NCBI GenBank assembly: GCA_036873135.1
Contig: JAPTYO010000007.1
Location: 24,534,763-24,598,762 of the forward strand
Source of the DNA: Clarkia xantiana subsp. parviflora
Lineage: Eukaryota; Streptophyta; Magnoliopsida; Myrtales; Onagraceae
Reading direction: 5' to 3'
Length of the DNA: 64,000 nucleotides
Position 1 is the first letter of the stretch. Each line of letters starts with the position of its first letter. The position numbers and the translations under genes were made by a program. This document shows positions 1 to 11,867 of the stretch, piece by piece. The notes under the pieces were generated by a model. The model saw only the letters and a program-made list of their open reading frames with translations, made no database searches and had not been told where the DNA came from.

Positions 1-396
1 ATCTCATCTGTTCTCCCAGATATAAAACATATATACGAGCCTAACCGAAATGTTATGGGTCTGATAACCCGAAGAACTAATCTAACCTAAGAACTAATCT
101 AACTAAGAACTAGATAATAACTTTTCTGCTTGTTTCTTATTCAATAATTGCGTCCCTTATATAGGACTAGACCAGTACAATCTAAATAGATATAGTATTC
201 TAACAGATAAGGATAATAAATAAAATATCTAACTCTATCACTAATTGTAAATATAATATATTCTAGCTTATCGATAATATATATTATACTATTATGGATA
301 TATTTATCCATAACACGAAACTATACCGCAGGCACAAAGGACTTATCAGGCAATTCAGCAGAAATATAGAACAAAAGTCAAGCGGAAGGCACTTAC

Positions 397-3300
397 AATG
401 TCGAATATGTTGAACACGAACACAAAAAATGCATATATCGAATAGTATACCCAAGGCTCGGCACCAACAGAATTTGCAGGATTTAGTATCTCCTTGACAT
501 GCTCCCAAAATGGTGAGCTGAGCATGCTGCACGGGATCCAAATAAGAAATAAATTCATCAGATTCAGGAATTTTATCCACCGTACCCAATATCATCAGAA
601 TAGCCCTCTAGCATGTAAAGACAATTTGACAGTATAGAGTCCATGTAAGATCTATAAGAACTAAGAAAAGCAAGCTTTTAACATAAACAATTAGGTGAGA
701 TGATCTACCTTGCAATAATGCTGGGGAATGCCAAGAGATATGAAGTGGTGAGAACAGGTTGCATTCCTGTTGGGTTGATATTGAAGGGAATGTAGGGCTC
801 CACTTCAGTTACTGGAGAATCGTCTCTGTTTGGAAAAGGTAGCAACCATTGGTCATGAACCATGTAGATGCTCCCCATTTTATTTACAAGTGGATAATCC
901 CCTATTGTTACATGCATATCTCAATTACAGTTAAAATGAAAATTGATCTTAGTTTAGTCCAAAGGATTGTTTGCTACAATAGCACTGCCACAAATTGTCC
1001 AATTCATCCAAACAATACTAAGAAAATTATAAATCAGACATTTATCTACTGAAGTACTATACCAGCTTTCTCAAGGAAAAAGGTTAGGTCCCTTTACAAG
1101 GAAATGAAAGCACCTCAAATAACTGAGTGTTACCTAGCAGCAGAAGCAAGTTTGAATCCATAGTACTGCAGCTTAATTTTCCTGCAGCCTTCAGTCACAA
1201 CCACTGCCCACATTGTGACCACAGTGAAAATTCCCACCACAGCAAGCATATAAGGCCACCAAGCTGCAGCATTGCCTGCAATGCACGTATTCTTCTGATA
1301 ATGAGGAATCTTAGCTAGGTCAGCAAACTTGGAAAACAGAGACCTATGGACCCATTAGAAGCACGTATACTCCAGGGCGGCTGGGATTAATTAGAGTATA
1401 TGCTTTGCTATGCAGTTTAAGTGAAATTATTCACACTTCGTCCGCATAAATAATGAAAGTTAACAATTTCGTGGAAAAATGAGATTCTCATATTGGTAAA
1501 CCTAAAAAGAATCAGAATTTCCTCCACCGCAACAGCTACAGAAGCCTGCTTCGCCTTAGAAGGTCTGAAGATGCCAATGAAGGTAACAGAATTTTATGTA
1601 CAAGACACACAGTCACAACTTTGTCACGTTGGCACCTAAGTGAGGGTGTCAGAAGAAGGAAAGCCTGCGGGTCTTTTCCATGCAACCATAAAGGTTTGGA
1701 ACTATAAGGAGGACAGTGATACCATCCCCGACCTATTGTTTTGAGACTGTAACTAGGGAATGCGAGGAACCACTGGGTATAAGGTGCAAGTCGCAACAAA
1801 AGGATAAGGTATGACAACAAAAGGATAAGGTATGAAGACTCAAGTGAAAGTGGATGTTGTAAACAGAAAGCTGAGAGTAAAACAATTCATAATGTAGATA
1901 TACATTGCAAGGGGAACAAGAATGGAACACATAAAGTAATAGTTACTATCACACACCTGAGAGTTGAGACAACATCTTGTACAATGTATCCTTGTAACCA
2001 GTCAATACACCCACACATATAATCAGAGAAGAACCTTGACCTATGGCATGGAATAAAATAAAAATAAGTCTATATTTATATAGATCAAGAAAAGTATAGT
2101 AAGAGGTTATACAATCAAGATAAGCATTACTTCAACGAAAAAGACGCAAACGTTTGGGCTCCTTGTTGGATGAGATAAATGTGACTAAGACAGAGCAAGA
2201 AGAGGATATTGCAAATAAGAACATGGAAACATTACCGAAACCAGATTCTGAGATTGTATCGCATATCCATGTAATCGTCATAGCACCACAAACCAAAAGA
2301 AGAGTAGTCACCATCACATGCTTCACCCTAAGCAATAAATACAATGAATACAATAATGTCGTAAGGCAGATAAACATGTCATGAGAATAGAAACTCTTCT
2401 TCATTTTATTCAACAAAACCAAAAATGAGACTATGTTCTGAGTGAATATTCAGAGAGAAGGAAAGGATAAAGACACGAGAGAAAATTTACCCGGTTAAAT
2501 TAAGAATAACCAATTATAAAACTGCAAAATGCTCAAGAAGAAATGTGCACTTTGTAGTCCTATTTGTATCTAATTGCATATAAGAATTAGCTTTTATCCC
2601 TGTTCAATGTTCATTGAGTACACTTACACAAGAGCTTAATCAAAAGGAACTAACCTTCTAGTAGTGGCATAGATTGAGTATGGAAGCGAAGAGCAAGAAA
2701 CTATTAAAGCCTGAAGACTTGCAAAACCCAAAGATATCCACCATCTGCAGTAATAGGAAACGCTGTAACCCAATATGGACGGCTCACAAAGAAGAAATCA
2801 TTACTCCTAGCAAGGCCTTTCTTACAGTTAAGAAGGAAAAAACAAGACATACATATAACTCTTAATCTTCTCGTGACCATCTAAGCCTTCTTTCCGCAAC
2901 TTCACCAAGGATGGAACAATGTGACACATCACCTGCATGTTCACTTACATGTTGATGCAACCAAGCTCCATATTTGTGAAACTAATGTCTCAAAACAATT
3001 TCCTTCTTAAGAAATTAACCTACCAACGTAGCGGAAAAAAAAGGGTAGTCTGCCAGGGAAAGCAAGGATAGCACAAAAGATAATCAAATATATGATAAAC
3101 AGCAGCTAATGAACACGGTTTAAGATTATGGTGTACCTGCATAAGGATCGACGCAATAATCTGTGGACTGATCCCGAGCTGGAAGAAGGAGAGCTTAACT
3201 TCTGATGTTAAATTAACAAGCTCATCTACAATAGAAAACATTACATATGAATAAAGACAAAATACATCTTTAGAATAATGATCACAGAGCATAATCTTTT

Positions 3301-4101
3301 CTTCCATGAACACAATATACTAATATTGGTAGATGCTAGCTCATGGCCAAACGGCTAAATTCTATACCAATTGAAAAACTTGAATTTCTCGTGGATACAA
3401 CTATCAAGAGATTCTACATGCATACAGGAACCCAAGATAGTAACGTTCATACTACAAGCTGCAACTATTCGGTACAAATTAATGAATTTTTTTTCTTATT
3501 CAGCTTAAAAAATGAACTATAAAATGAATCGAACTACAGAACTGAGGGGCTCACCAGCAGATGCAGAGCCAAAGCTCATAAAATCTTGAGGAATCAATGT
3601 TCTGTCAAAACCAGGTAAAGGAATGAAATATCCAAGACGGCTCATTACAATCAATACAGCCGTCACAAACAGTCTCCGCCTTATCTCACTCTTGAAGAAA
3701 GATTCAGCCGCATCATTAAGCACAGAGCTCAACCGAACTAAATTCAGAAATCTGTTCCGAAATGATTTAGGTTTAGACTGGGGAGGTACAGACTGAGTTG
3801 TATCGTGTAACATATGGAGATTTTTTCCATCGTCTGGATTTGCTATAGCCACTAGAGGTGCTGCCGTCGCAGTTATGGTTGTCACGTAGCGGTGACGGCT
3901 ACCAATACTACTGAGTGTTCTTTTAGCGAAACGATATGGCTTTAAGCCAGGAGCAGCACGGAGGGCGCCACGGCCTAAACCGCTACGAAACACTGCAGAA
4001 AATTGAAAATTCACGTCTCTAGTACCCGCTACGCCGCATTGTGGCGGTCTTGAGGAGAAAAATCGCCCTGTAGTGGGCGGCAAGGCCGCTAGGAACGCCA
4101 T
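397..4101 (-). CDS. SCY2: SCY2: plastid SecY2 preprotein translocase channel (partial, 3' end outside window)
   Basis: SecY-family channel protein; the plant SCY2 form acts in the plastid (envelope) Sec2 system that integrates membrane proteins. Nine exons are readable on the minus strand: 3555-4101, 3137-3225, 2853-2932, 2655-2744, 2236-2327, 1957-2040, 1134-1275, 709-825 and 397-526, together 457 codons with all phases compatible. The first ~100 residues are Ser/Arg/Ala-rich like a chloroplast transit peptide. They are followed by SecY motifs GYFIPLPGFDR, FFQLGISPQIIASILMQ, VPSLVKLRKEGLDGHEKIKSY, CDTISESGFG, TEVEPYIPFNINPTGMQP and YYSIYAFFVFVFNIFDI. The start is the ATG at 4101; the frame is open upstream only from a TTG. 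After 397 a GTAAGT donor opens an intron that runs off the window, so the last ~100 residues of the family (final helices) are not here. Identity is secure; exact exon edges are inferred. Confidence 0.93.
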
Positions 4102-4639
4102 TCTTTTACACTGCCCCTCCTTCCAAGTCTGCAGAGCCTTCCAAAATTTGGCAGAGACCAGCTCAAGGCCTCCCAATCTTATTCCTTGTCGCTTCTAAGG
4201 TGTGCAGTGCAGAGTAGAATAAATCAAGGTGATTCTCCGTCGGCGAGACACCGGCGATGAAATGAAGAGATGGCCGCGGAACGACGTCGAGTCACTGAGG
4301 GCAGAACTATAGCGGGAAGGGCTTTCTACTGTTTCGCCCTTGAACTTGCTGGGTGGTTCTAATTTGCCTGTTTGCAAAATTAGTGTAGGAATTCCATAAT
4401 TTTTTTAAAAAATGAAAATAATTATTTTGATTTATTTTTTCTTTCTTAAAGATCTCGTATAGAGATGTACGGCTGATGAATAAGCTAACACAATACGATA
4501 TCACGACAGAAACATGCATAGAAAATTCATGTTCATGTTTGTAAAACGCGGCACGATAAGCTTACCGTGCGTGTTCGTTTTTTGAAAGTTTAACACAACA
4601 CGATTATTGACACACACAATAACATGCGCGAGCACATGA

Positions 4640-4990
4640 ATTATCACTATTAAGTGTAAGCGAGTCGAGCTATGGGTTGATATTCGAATTTCACTCAATA
4701 AATTTATAGTTGAATTCGAGTTTAGTTTTTTCTGGTACCGAGTGAGTACTACTTAATATATCCTCGTCTCGAGAGGTTTACGAGCTTTTTTCTTCTTTTA
4801 TTCCAAAAATATATTGAGTCGAGTTCGAGCGTTACGTAATATTTACACATTAGCTGTCGAGTTCGAGTTAGAACTAATGTGAACACTTTATAATTTAATA
4901 AACAATTTTAAACTTAGAGTCGAGCTCAAACTCGTCGAGTATGGTCCCGATTCGAACTCAATTTTGAAAAACATAAATAATTTACATTTC
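4640..4990. repeat. Degenerate hAT MITE relative (GAGTCGAG-rich)
   Basis: This AT-rich stretch upstream of SCY2 is peppered with GAGTCGAG and GAGTTCGAG motifs. It follows the same succession of motifs (TTTTTCTGGTACCGAGT, CTCGAGAGGTTTACGAG, GAGTCGAGTTCGAGCG, GTCGAGCTCAAACTCG) as the better preserved hAT MITE at 35752-36265. I take it as an old copy of that family; no clean ends or target duplication could be seen. The rest of 4177-5250 shows no gene. Confidence 0.5.
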
Positions 4991-5248
4991 AATTATTCTG
5001 TTTCGATGAAGTTCAATTGTGAGTGTTATATTTATGCCCCGAGAGTTTATGAAAATTATGACAACCGCCCTTGTGAGAGAGTTGGAACGGAAACGGTATG
5101 CCATATTCGAATCGGTTATCACAATTCTTTGAAAAGAACAAACTCGGTCTAAATTGAACTTGAGTAAAATGATTCGAGTCGGATTTGTTAGATAATCGAA
5201 CTTGTTCACACTATAATTGACAATAATAAAAAACAAAAATTGCCAAAA

Positions 5249-5251
<3 letters not shown>

Positions 5252-5306
<55 letters not shown>
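5252..5306. repeat. (TA)n microsatellite
   Basis: About 27 uninterrupted TA units directly abut the left end of the Mutator-like MITE at 5310. AT dinucleotide tracts are common insertion surroundings for plant MITEs, and this one supplies part of the element's target duplication. Confidence 0.9.
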
Positions 5307-5309
<3 letters not shown>

Positions 5310-5825
5310 GGGTTAATAACTAAAAAAATGTCCAAGGTTTACCCTATGTTAAAATTAGGTGTCTGAAGTTTGAAATGTTAATATTGATTGTCCCAAGTTT
5401 CTTTTTTTTTTTTAAATTTGTGTCTATGAACGTCTTTTCATCTTCCTTCAATCATTTTCATCAACCTACTCATCCACTCATAATCCATCACTCTATATTT
5501 CTCACAAAATCGTAAAATTTCACCCAAAAGTTGAACTTAAAAGAAAAAGGTTTATAGCAGAATGGTGTGAATCGATTTTCCAACGACAACAGAGCGAGAT
5601 TTACTTGCGCGGATGTGGCCAGCTTCTTAGGTGACGGTCTCAACAATATGACGAGAATGAAGTGTACAGTCGGTTTCGTCAGAATTGACTTCTCTAAAGT
5701 AATCACACCCAGACACCACATTTTAACAAAATTGAAACCCTGGACAGTACAGTTTAACATTTGAAACTTCAGACATCTAATTTTAACATATGGTAAACTT
5801 TGGACAGATTTTTAGTTATTAACAC
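5310..5825. mobile_element. Mutator-like MITE with ~85-bp terminal inverted repeats
   Basis: The left end (GGGTTAATAACTAAAAAAAT...) and the reverse complement of the right end (GTGTTAATAACTAAAAATCT...) match along about 85 bp, including the block TATGTTAAAATTAG. Flanking 9-mers ATATATTTA (5301-5309) and TTATATTTA (5826-5834) match at 8 of 9 positions, as expected for a 9-bp Mutator-type target duplication. The core carries no transposase; an open frame at 5567-5764 has no recognisable relative. Related copies lie at 10898-11293 and 58155-58512. Confidence 0.75.
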
Positions 5826-6117
5826 TTATATTTATTATTATTATTATATATTAGATAAATTCATATACTAAATCTAATGGGATCCTCTGATTAATCACAT
5901 ATTAAGTAGGATTCCCTCTCTTGATCTAAAATCCGAAGGGGAGTAACTGCTCTCGCAAACTCTCTCGTCGGCCATGAGCATGGATAAACTCTTCCTCCAG
6001 CATAAGCCTAAACCTAAGCCAAAGCCGTAAGCCCCACCACAGCGGATGGCCTTGTTCAACCTCGCTTTCATCCCATGCTTCGTCTCCGCTTCGCTACATC
6101 GCGGAGTCCGCCTCACC

Positions 6118-7195
6118 TAGGGCTGAGAATGGTCTGATCCTGGTCTATGACTAACCAGGACCATGTAAAACCATTTGAAAATGGTCCAGGACCATTTGGA
6201 CCATTTAAAATGGTTTTGGTCTTTTTAGTCCTGGTTTTGGTTCAGACCATTAAGACAATTTATGACCATTTTTATTTTTTATTTTATTTTTATTTTTTTA
6301 ATTTGTACAATATTATTTTTATAATAATCATAAATTAAAAATGCACTTATTATAATTATTATATATAATACAGTGGAGTAGAGGAAATGAGAAACTAATT
6401 ATTAAATGTTTTGTGGGATAATTATTGGGAAACTTAATATAATTATTTCAATTATTATAAACATAAGGATTCCAAATGATGTTGATGTAAATAGCACAAC
6501 ATTTTATAACAAGAATCCGCAAGAAAACCGCGTTAGTTCACTACTACGCATCGAATAAACTAAATAATTTAGGCCATTTAGGCTTGAAAAAAATATTCTA
6601 ACTTCATATTGAATCCAAATCGTTATAGATCCAAATTTATATTAGGTCTACTATCGGCTTTACGTGGAAACTAAGACCATATAATACATTTTTGGCAATA
6701 AAAAATGCGTATCTATTATATATATCTATATATATTATATGTTAATTCTTCCTAAAATAAATATAAATATAGAACTTGAAAAGGAAACTTAATATAAATA
6801 AAAATTCCCTAAAATATATAATTCTAAATTAGGATAAGACTAATAATTATGCAATAATTTTGAACTGTAAAAAAAAAAAATATATATATATATATATAAT
6901 ATTATTGTCTAAAATAAATATATTTCTCATAATATGTATATTTCTCAGAGTTTGAGACGTTCAAAATTTCTTTTATTATAATTATTTTCAGTTTTTTTTT
7001 TTTTAATAATATAGTGGTCTTAATGGTCCTAAATGGTCTTTTCTGTCTTGGACCAAAATTAAGACTAGAACCAAATAAGACCAAAATAGAAGGACCAATG
7101 GTTTTGGTCCAAAATGGACTTGGTCTTTTGGACTCGGTCTTTTGGCCTCGGTCGTGGTTTTGGTTTTGGTCTTGGTGGACCATAGCTCACCCCTA
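6118..7195. mobile_element. Non-autonomous hAT transposon with perfect 8-bp target duplication
   Basis: The element starts TAGGGCTGAGAATGGTC and its right end reads TAGGGGTGAGCTATGGTC on the other strand, which are typical hAT termini. It is flanked on both sides by GCCTCACC (6110-6117 and 7196-7203), a perfect 8-bp duplication. The ends are packed with short subterminal repeats (GGTCC, ACCATTT, TTTTGGTC) on both strands, as hAT transposases need for binding. The ~700-bp core is AT-rich and encodes nothing recognisable. Confidence 0.88.
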
Positions 7196-7204
7196 GCCTC
7201 ACCC

Positions 7205-7565
7205 GCTCACCCTTCATGTCCTCCCGTACACCTTCACCACCACCACCACCACACCCGAGACCGCACAAGGACCCCACCCCCACCACAAGTCCACAACCAC
7301 CTCCATGGGGTCCCACGCGCCACCACACGCGTACACGCGCCGACACGCACGACCCGCGCGCCTCCACACGCGCCCCACGCGCGCACACGCGCCCCACGCG
7401 CCGTCCACCAGCCACTCACGCGCTCACTGCAGCAGCACGTGTCATCCACGCGCCGCCTTGCGCGCCCCGTACGCGCTACCACGCGCCTCCACCCGTCGCC
7501 ACGGCCCACCTCTGCTGCCCCAATGCCGTGCGTCGGTCGCCTACGCCCCTCCACGCGTTGTCGTG
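7205..7565. repeat. C-rich, G-poor low-complexity tract with CACGCG motifs
   Basis: CCACC/CAC microrepeats (7230-7260) are followed by a dense run of CACGCG, CGCGCC and ACACGCGCC units. Base composition is unlike the AT-rich surroundings and strongly strand-asymmetric. Several long open frames cross it on both strands, but their products are low-complexity Pro/His/Arg/Thr strings that arise from composition, so no gene is called. Confidence 0.7.
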
Positions 7566-7599
7566 GATGTTGTCACCGTTTTAAGCTAAAAAATGACTA

Positions 7600-8298
7600 C
7601 ATCGGCGGTACATCCCACTACTTCCGCCCCTCTAACCCCTTCTAGTAGAACTCATAGTTCGTCAGAACCAACACTCTGTACATCGAACGTCCCACTGCAT
7701 GACTTATACCCTTCGGGGTATCCACGATATGACTGCAGTCGTATCTCATTTCCATCATCTCCTCGTGGAGATCAGAGTATTTATTTGGTACCCCCCTTGC
7801 GCTAGTCCTTCGCGGATGTTCCTATGGCTGTGGCGCCTTACATAAATACTACATCAGTCATGCGGTAAACATCGTTTATGTACAAAGCTGTCCGCGTTTC
7901 AGATATACTATGAGTTTGGTCTGGTATCGCTTGGTGTGCAGGTCATCTGTTGGCTATGTCAGTCTCAAGAGAGGTTCTCTTACCCTCCGAAGGATTGCGT
8001 ACTCTGTTGTTTCAGACGGTCCCTCCTCTCCAAGCTTCTATCCTTTGTCTGGGGTCATATCCATCAATCAGTCGATTTTTTGTTTTAGTTTGTTCATCAT
8101 TAGTTGTATTCTATTTTCTGCTTTGTTATTTTTATCTTCTTTCGTTGGACCGCATCTGTTCTACTTGTTCGGGTATTGGACGTCAACCAATACCTCCGGA
8201 GCAGTTACGGTTTTTTTTTTTTTGGCCAAAGTAGTTACGGTCTCATCGGTAGATTGTAATAGTTTTTTTAATTCAATAAAATCGTGAGATTAAAAAAA

Positions 8299-8333
<35 letters not shown>

Positions 8334-8334
8334 A
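7600..8334 (+). other. Possible LINE 3' remnant ending in an (AAAT)n tail
   Basis: This stretch has no recognisable protein. It becomes T-rich from about 8070, contains a 12-T run (about 8210), then TTCAATAAAATCG with a polyadenylation-like signal, and ends in a simple tail of about ten AAAT units (8291-8334). A T-rich 3' region, an AATAAA-type signal and a simple A-rich tail are what a plant L1-type 3' end looks like. No RT domain or target duplication was found, so this is a weak inference. The tail ends only ~90 bp before the MTN start codon. Confidence 0.3.
8291..8334. repeat. (AAAT)n microsatellite upstream of MTN
   Basis: About ten tandem AAAT units. They lie within roughly 90 bp of the MTN ATG, so they fall in or next to its 5' leader. 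Confidence 0.9.
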
Positions 8335-8422
8335 AAATCCTCTGGGAAGCAGCCTCTCGAGTCGTCTCTCTTTTCTCTTCATCCTTTGGTAACGTAACTG
8401 AACCGTCCACTTTCTTGAAGCA

Positions 8423-11400
8423 ATGACGACAAGTAACGAGAAATCAAGCAACTCACAGAGATTCTCCAGCTCGCCGATCTCTTCTATAGTCATTATCACC
8501 GGTTAGCTCTTTACTCCGATTATATATTTGTGATTCAGTGCATCGGCCAATTTCTTTTCTACAATGGCGGCAGTTTGCGTTAGTTTCGAAGAAGTCATCG
8601 TCTTTTTCACTCGTCTTTGGTTTGGCTCAGCTTTCTTTGTGTACTATCCAAATGCTGTACTTTTAAAGGAGATTTTTGGTCATAGATACTCAATTTTGTG
8701 ATGACAAAGCTTGGTTTTATTGATCTGTTGCTTGATATTCTTTGGTTGCCAGCCATTGAATCACAAGCTCTTTCGCTGGTGAAGAGGCTCCGTCTTACAG
8801 TGGATGATACTTCCTTGTAAGCCTCTTTTCTTCTAATTGTTTGCTGTATTGCCTATGCTGCTCGTTGCTGCTCTCTGGTCTATTTCGGCTTCTGATACTA
8901 GAGAATTTTGGATAGTATTATTATTTAAGATCTTAGTCATCCCATTGTGCCATCTCAATTTACAGGTTTCCAGGCGGTGTTCCGTGGATTTGTTATCATG
9001 GTACTTATAAAGACCTGTGCATAAATTTGATATGGCCAGGAAAAGATTTAGCTCTTGGTAAGTCCCAATGGATATTGCTAGGAGATTTATGCAAGTGCAT
9101 CAAAGATATAATACACTTGCACTACATGACTGTTGACTAGCATCTATGATGGATTTTTGGAAAGCCAGTTTATAAGACACTTGCATTTCTACATGTAGAT
9201 ACTCGATAGTTTCTAAAATCTGAATCTAAATATTGTGCTGAAGTTACTTTGATCTCATACTCCTGTGCAAAAAACGCAGTTTGTACGATCTCAACATGCA
9301 GGCCTTATATTTTGAGTTCTCTTTGACAATTTTTTTTTATTTTATTGCATGCTACTATTTAATACTTATGAACTTTAAGGCCAGTAATTCTGTTAGAGTT
9401 GATTAGTATCTCTCCTCTAGAGTAATAAGAATGCCTTCTTGTTTTCACATTTCAGCATAACAAAGTGAGGTCCTCTAAGATACAAATTTGATCAACCTAT
9501 ATCGACATATGATCTTGAACTTGAATTTATGTTGACCTGATACATTACAGTACCTGCCTACCTGGTGTCTCTCTCTGGTTGATTATTTTAATGTGTGTTC
9601 CAACTCGGAAATTTCTTTCCTCAAGATCCACTTTAGGCATACTGGACCATCTTCTGCGAATTGCTAGTAAATTTAGTTCTCTTGACCTCTTATGCACACA
9701 AGACAATAATACTCTTAACAACGGATCTTTGTCATGATCCGTTGATAGCTGGTGTAAAAGAAGTTGATGGTGAAGATGATATGTATATTTGGTTGATCGT
9801 CTCTAAGAGAAATACTAGCATAGAGTAAGACCAAACTAGAAGTCTAAAATCATTTTATGTGATTCATTTAGTAATTTACTTCAGGGGTTGATAGCATAGG
9901 TACAGTTCCGGTATCTCTTGTGGCCTATGCATCTATCCAAGCACTGAAGCCTGACCTTATTATCAATGCTGGTACTGCTGGTGGATTTAAGGTGAGCTAG
10001 TCAGTTACCGTGTGCACATCTAATAGAACGACATTGAACTTGCACCTACTGAGCACATGACGATTTCATATTATGTTTCTCTTACTAATATATGAAGGTT
10101 TCAGTCAAAGGGCTCGGGTGTAGGTGACGTGTTTATTGCATCTTATGTAGCATTCCACGACAGAAGGAACCCATTACCGGTAAGAAGTAAATGCGTGCTA
10201 TTTTTCATTCAGTTTACTTGTTATTTGCATGCCTATTGTAACATATGATGCTTTAGCATAGTCAGTGATTTTTAGATAGGATGGATTTTCTTTCGCTCAG
10301 ACACATATCCTCTGTTTTCTTGGTGTACACCATACCTATTTATGATATCTAATGGTTATACTTGATTCTACCTGAAAAGCAAGATCATAAAAGGCATAGG
10401 ATCAGCAAGCTTAGTTTCTGCTAGTTGAGGAATAACGTTAACATCGACCTTATCTTAAGTTCAACAATGGGACAATTCCAAAACTTTAATTGGTTTGCTC
10501 ACGATTTCTGAAAAAAGTGCCTGCAGGTGTTAATATAATCTATTTGTTCATATTGCTGCAGGTCCGCGATCTGTATTGCATTGGTCTTCGACAAGCCTTC
10601 TCAACACCCACCCTATTGAAGGAGCTTAATCTGAAGGTCATCTTCTTCCTAGTCTTGTCTTAAACATTAATTATAGCTTAAATACTTCTTATTCTTTTTC
10701 TAGCTTTATCTATTATTATCATGTCATGTCCGCCCTTCCATTATCAGGAATATACGGAGTAAATTGTGATGGCATCTGCAATAGTGTTTGCAGCCTTGTA
10801 ATAATGCATATCATCTTTGTATATGGCCTTCCCTTGTTAGTTGATGAGCCCTATCATCTAGTAATGTTTCCCCACTTCATGACAGTCTTACCGAAAAGGG
10901 TTAAAAACCTAAAAACAGTCTTAACTATAGGCCATGTTAATCGCTGTCCCAGATTTAAAATGTTGATATTCATTGTCTCAACTCTCAACTATCAGATTTG
11001 TTGATTTCCACTTTTTTCGATTTATTCTGGCGTTAAATTGATGTTTAAAGCAACAAGACATGTTGTTTTCCACTTTTCCGTAGTATCATATTTGTTTCTT
11101 ATGGTTTAGACTTATTTGATGTTTAAAAAATATGTTTTTGTTTCGTGCATTTTAAGAGAAAAAGGTTAAAATCAACCATGTAATAGTGTTTTTGACCAAT
11201 CTGATAGTTGGAACAACGAATATCAACTTTTAAATATGGGACAGTGATTAGCAACGTGACCTATAGTTTGGACAGTTTTTAGGTTATTAACCGTACCAAA
11301 AAGTTGTAGGTCTCAAGAGCTTTATAGCATGCAAAAGTTGTAATCTATCATACGGGACGAATGATTGATGTGATGATTCGAACGTCCTCTTGTTCAGGCT

Positions 11401-11867
11401 GCCAAGTTGTCAACAGGAAACTCGTTGGACATATGCCCACAGGACCAAATGTTCATCACTGCCAATGATGCTGCACTAAAAGACATGGAGGTAGTAATCA
11501 AATCAAGTTTCTTCAACTAAATATGATACTTACCTACCCACTCGTAGGCAGACCAATGGGCTAAGAGCGATTAAAGATAAACTCGGTTGAAAATATGGTG
11601 TTGAAAATGTAATAGTGAGTGCCTTTCTACCCAAAAAGGTTTTAATTTGTTTGATGTCTTTTCTTTCAGGGAGCAGCTGTGGGTTATGTGGCGGATTTGC
11701 TGAAAATCCCGGCCATATTCTTGAAAGCTGTAACGTATAGTGTCGATGAGATTAAACCGACCGAAGAGCAATATCTGCAGAATTTGACAGCAGGGAGCAA
11801 TTCCCTTGATCAAGTGGTTGCACAAGCTATAGAGTTCATCAATGGGAAGTCCCTTTCTCAACTTTGA
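8423..11867 (+). CDS. MTN: 5'-methylthioadenosine nucleosidase homologue with altered catalytic residues
   Basis: MTN hydrolyses methylthioadenosine to methylthioribose and adenine, the first step of the Yang (methionine salvage) cycle in the cytosol. Eight exons join in frame: 8423-8501, 8753-8816, 8966-9057, 9885-9991, 10105-10179, 10562-10636, 11398-11490 and 11670-11867 (783 nt, 260 aa; the plant family is about 255-267). Family motifs are clear: GVDSIGTVPVSL, PDLIINAGTAGGFK, VAFHDRRNPLP, GLRQAFSTPTLLKELNLK, ANDAALKDMEGAAVGYVADLLKIP and FINGKSLSQL. By recalled alignment to E. coli MTAN, Glu174 is kept (E195), but Glu12 becomes Gln31 (codon 8764-8766) and Asp197 becomes Tyr218 (codon 11736-11738). 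No stop or frameshift is present. It may be a catalytically dead or re-purposed paralogue. Intron 6 carries a Mutator-like MITE. Family identity is firm; loss of activity is inferred. Confidence 0.93.
10898..11293. mobile_element. Mutator-like MITE in MTN intron 6
   Basis: Inverted ends of about 100 bp: the left GGGTTAAAAACCTAAAAACA and the right (other strand) CGGTTAATAACCTAAAAACT continue in near-parallel through TTGATATTC and CTATCAGATT. Flanks TACCGAAAA (10889-10897) and TACCAAAAA (11294-11302) match at 8 of 9 positions. No coding content. Same TIR family as 5310-5825 and 58155-58512. Confidence 0.78.

Noticed and set aside
4102..4176. N-terminal extension of SCY2 from 4176
   Set aside because: It would start at TTG; the ATG at 4101 gives a plausible transit peptide start.
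5488..5764. Frames inside the Mutator-like MITE
   Set aside because: Short, overlapping on both strands and partly made of the inverted repeats.
7142..7645. Several open frames of 60-167 codons on both strands
   Set aside because: They come from the C-rich low-complexity tract; the products are Pro/His/Arg strings without a domain, and the frames overlap on both strands.
10726..11004. 92-codon frame inside MTN intron 6
   Set aside because: It runs into the MITE and has no homologue; it lies between two well supported exons.
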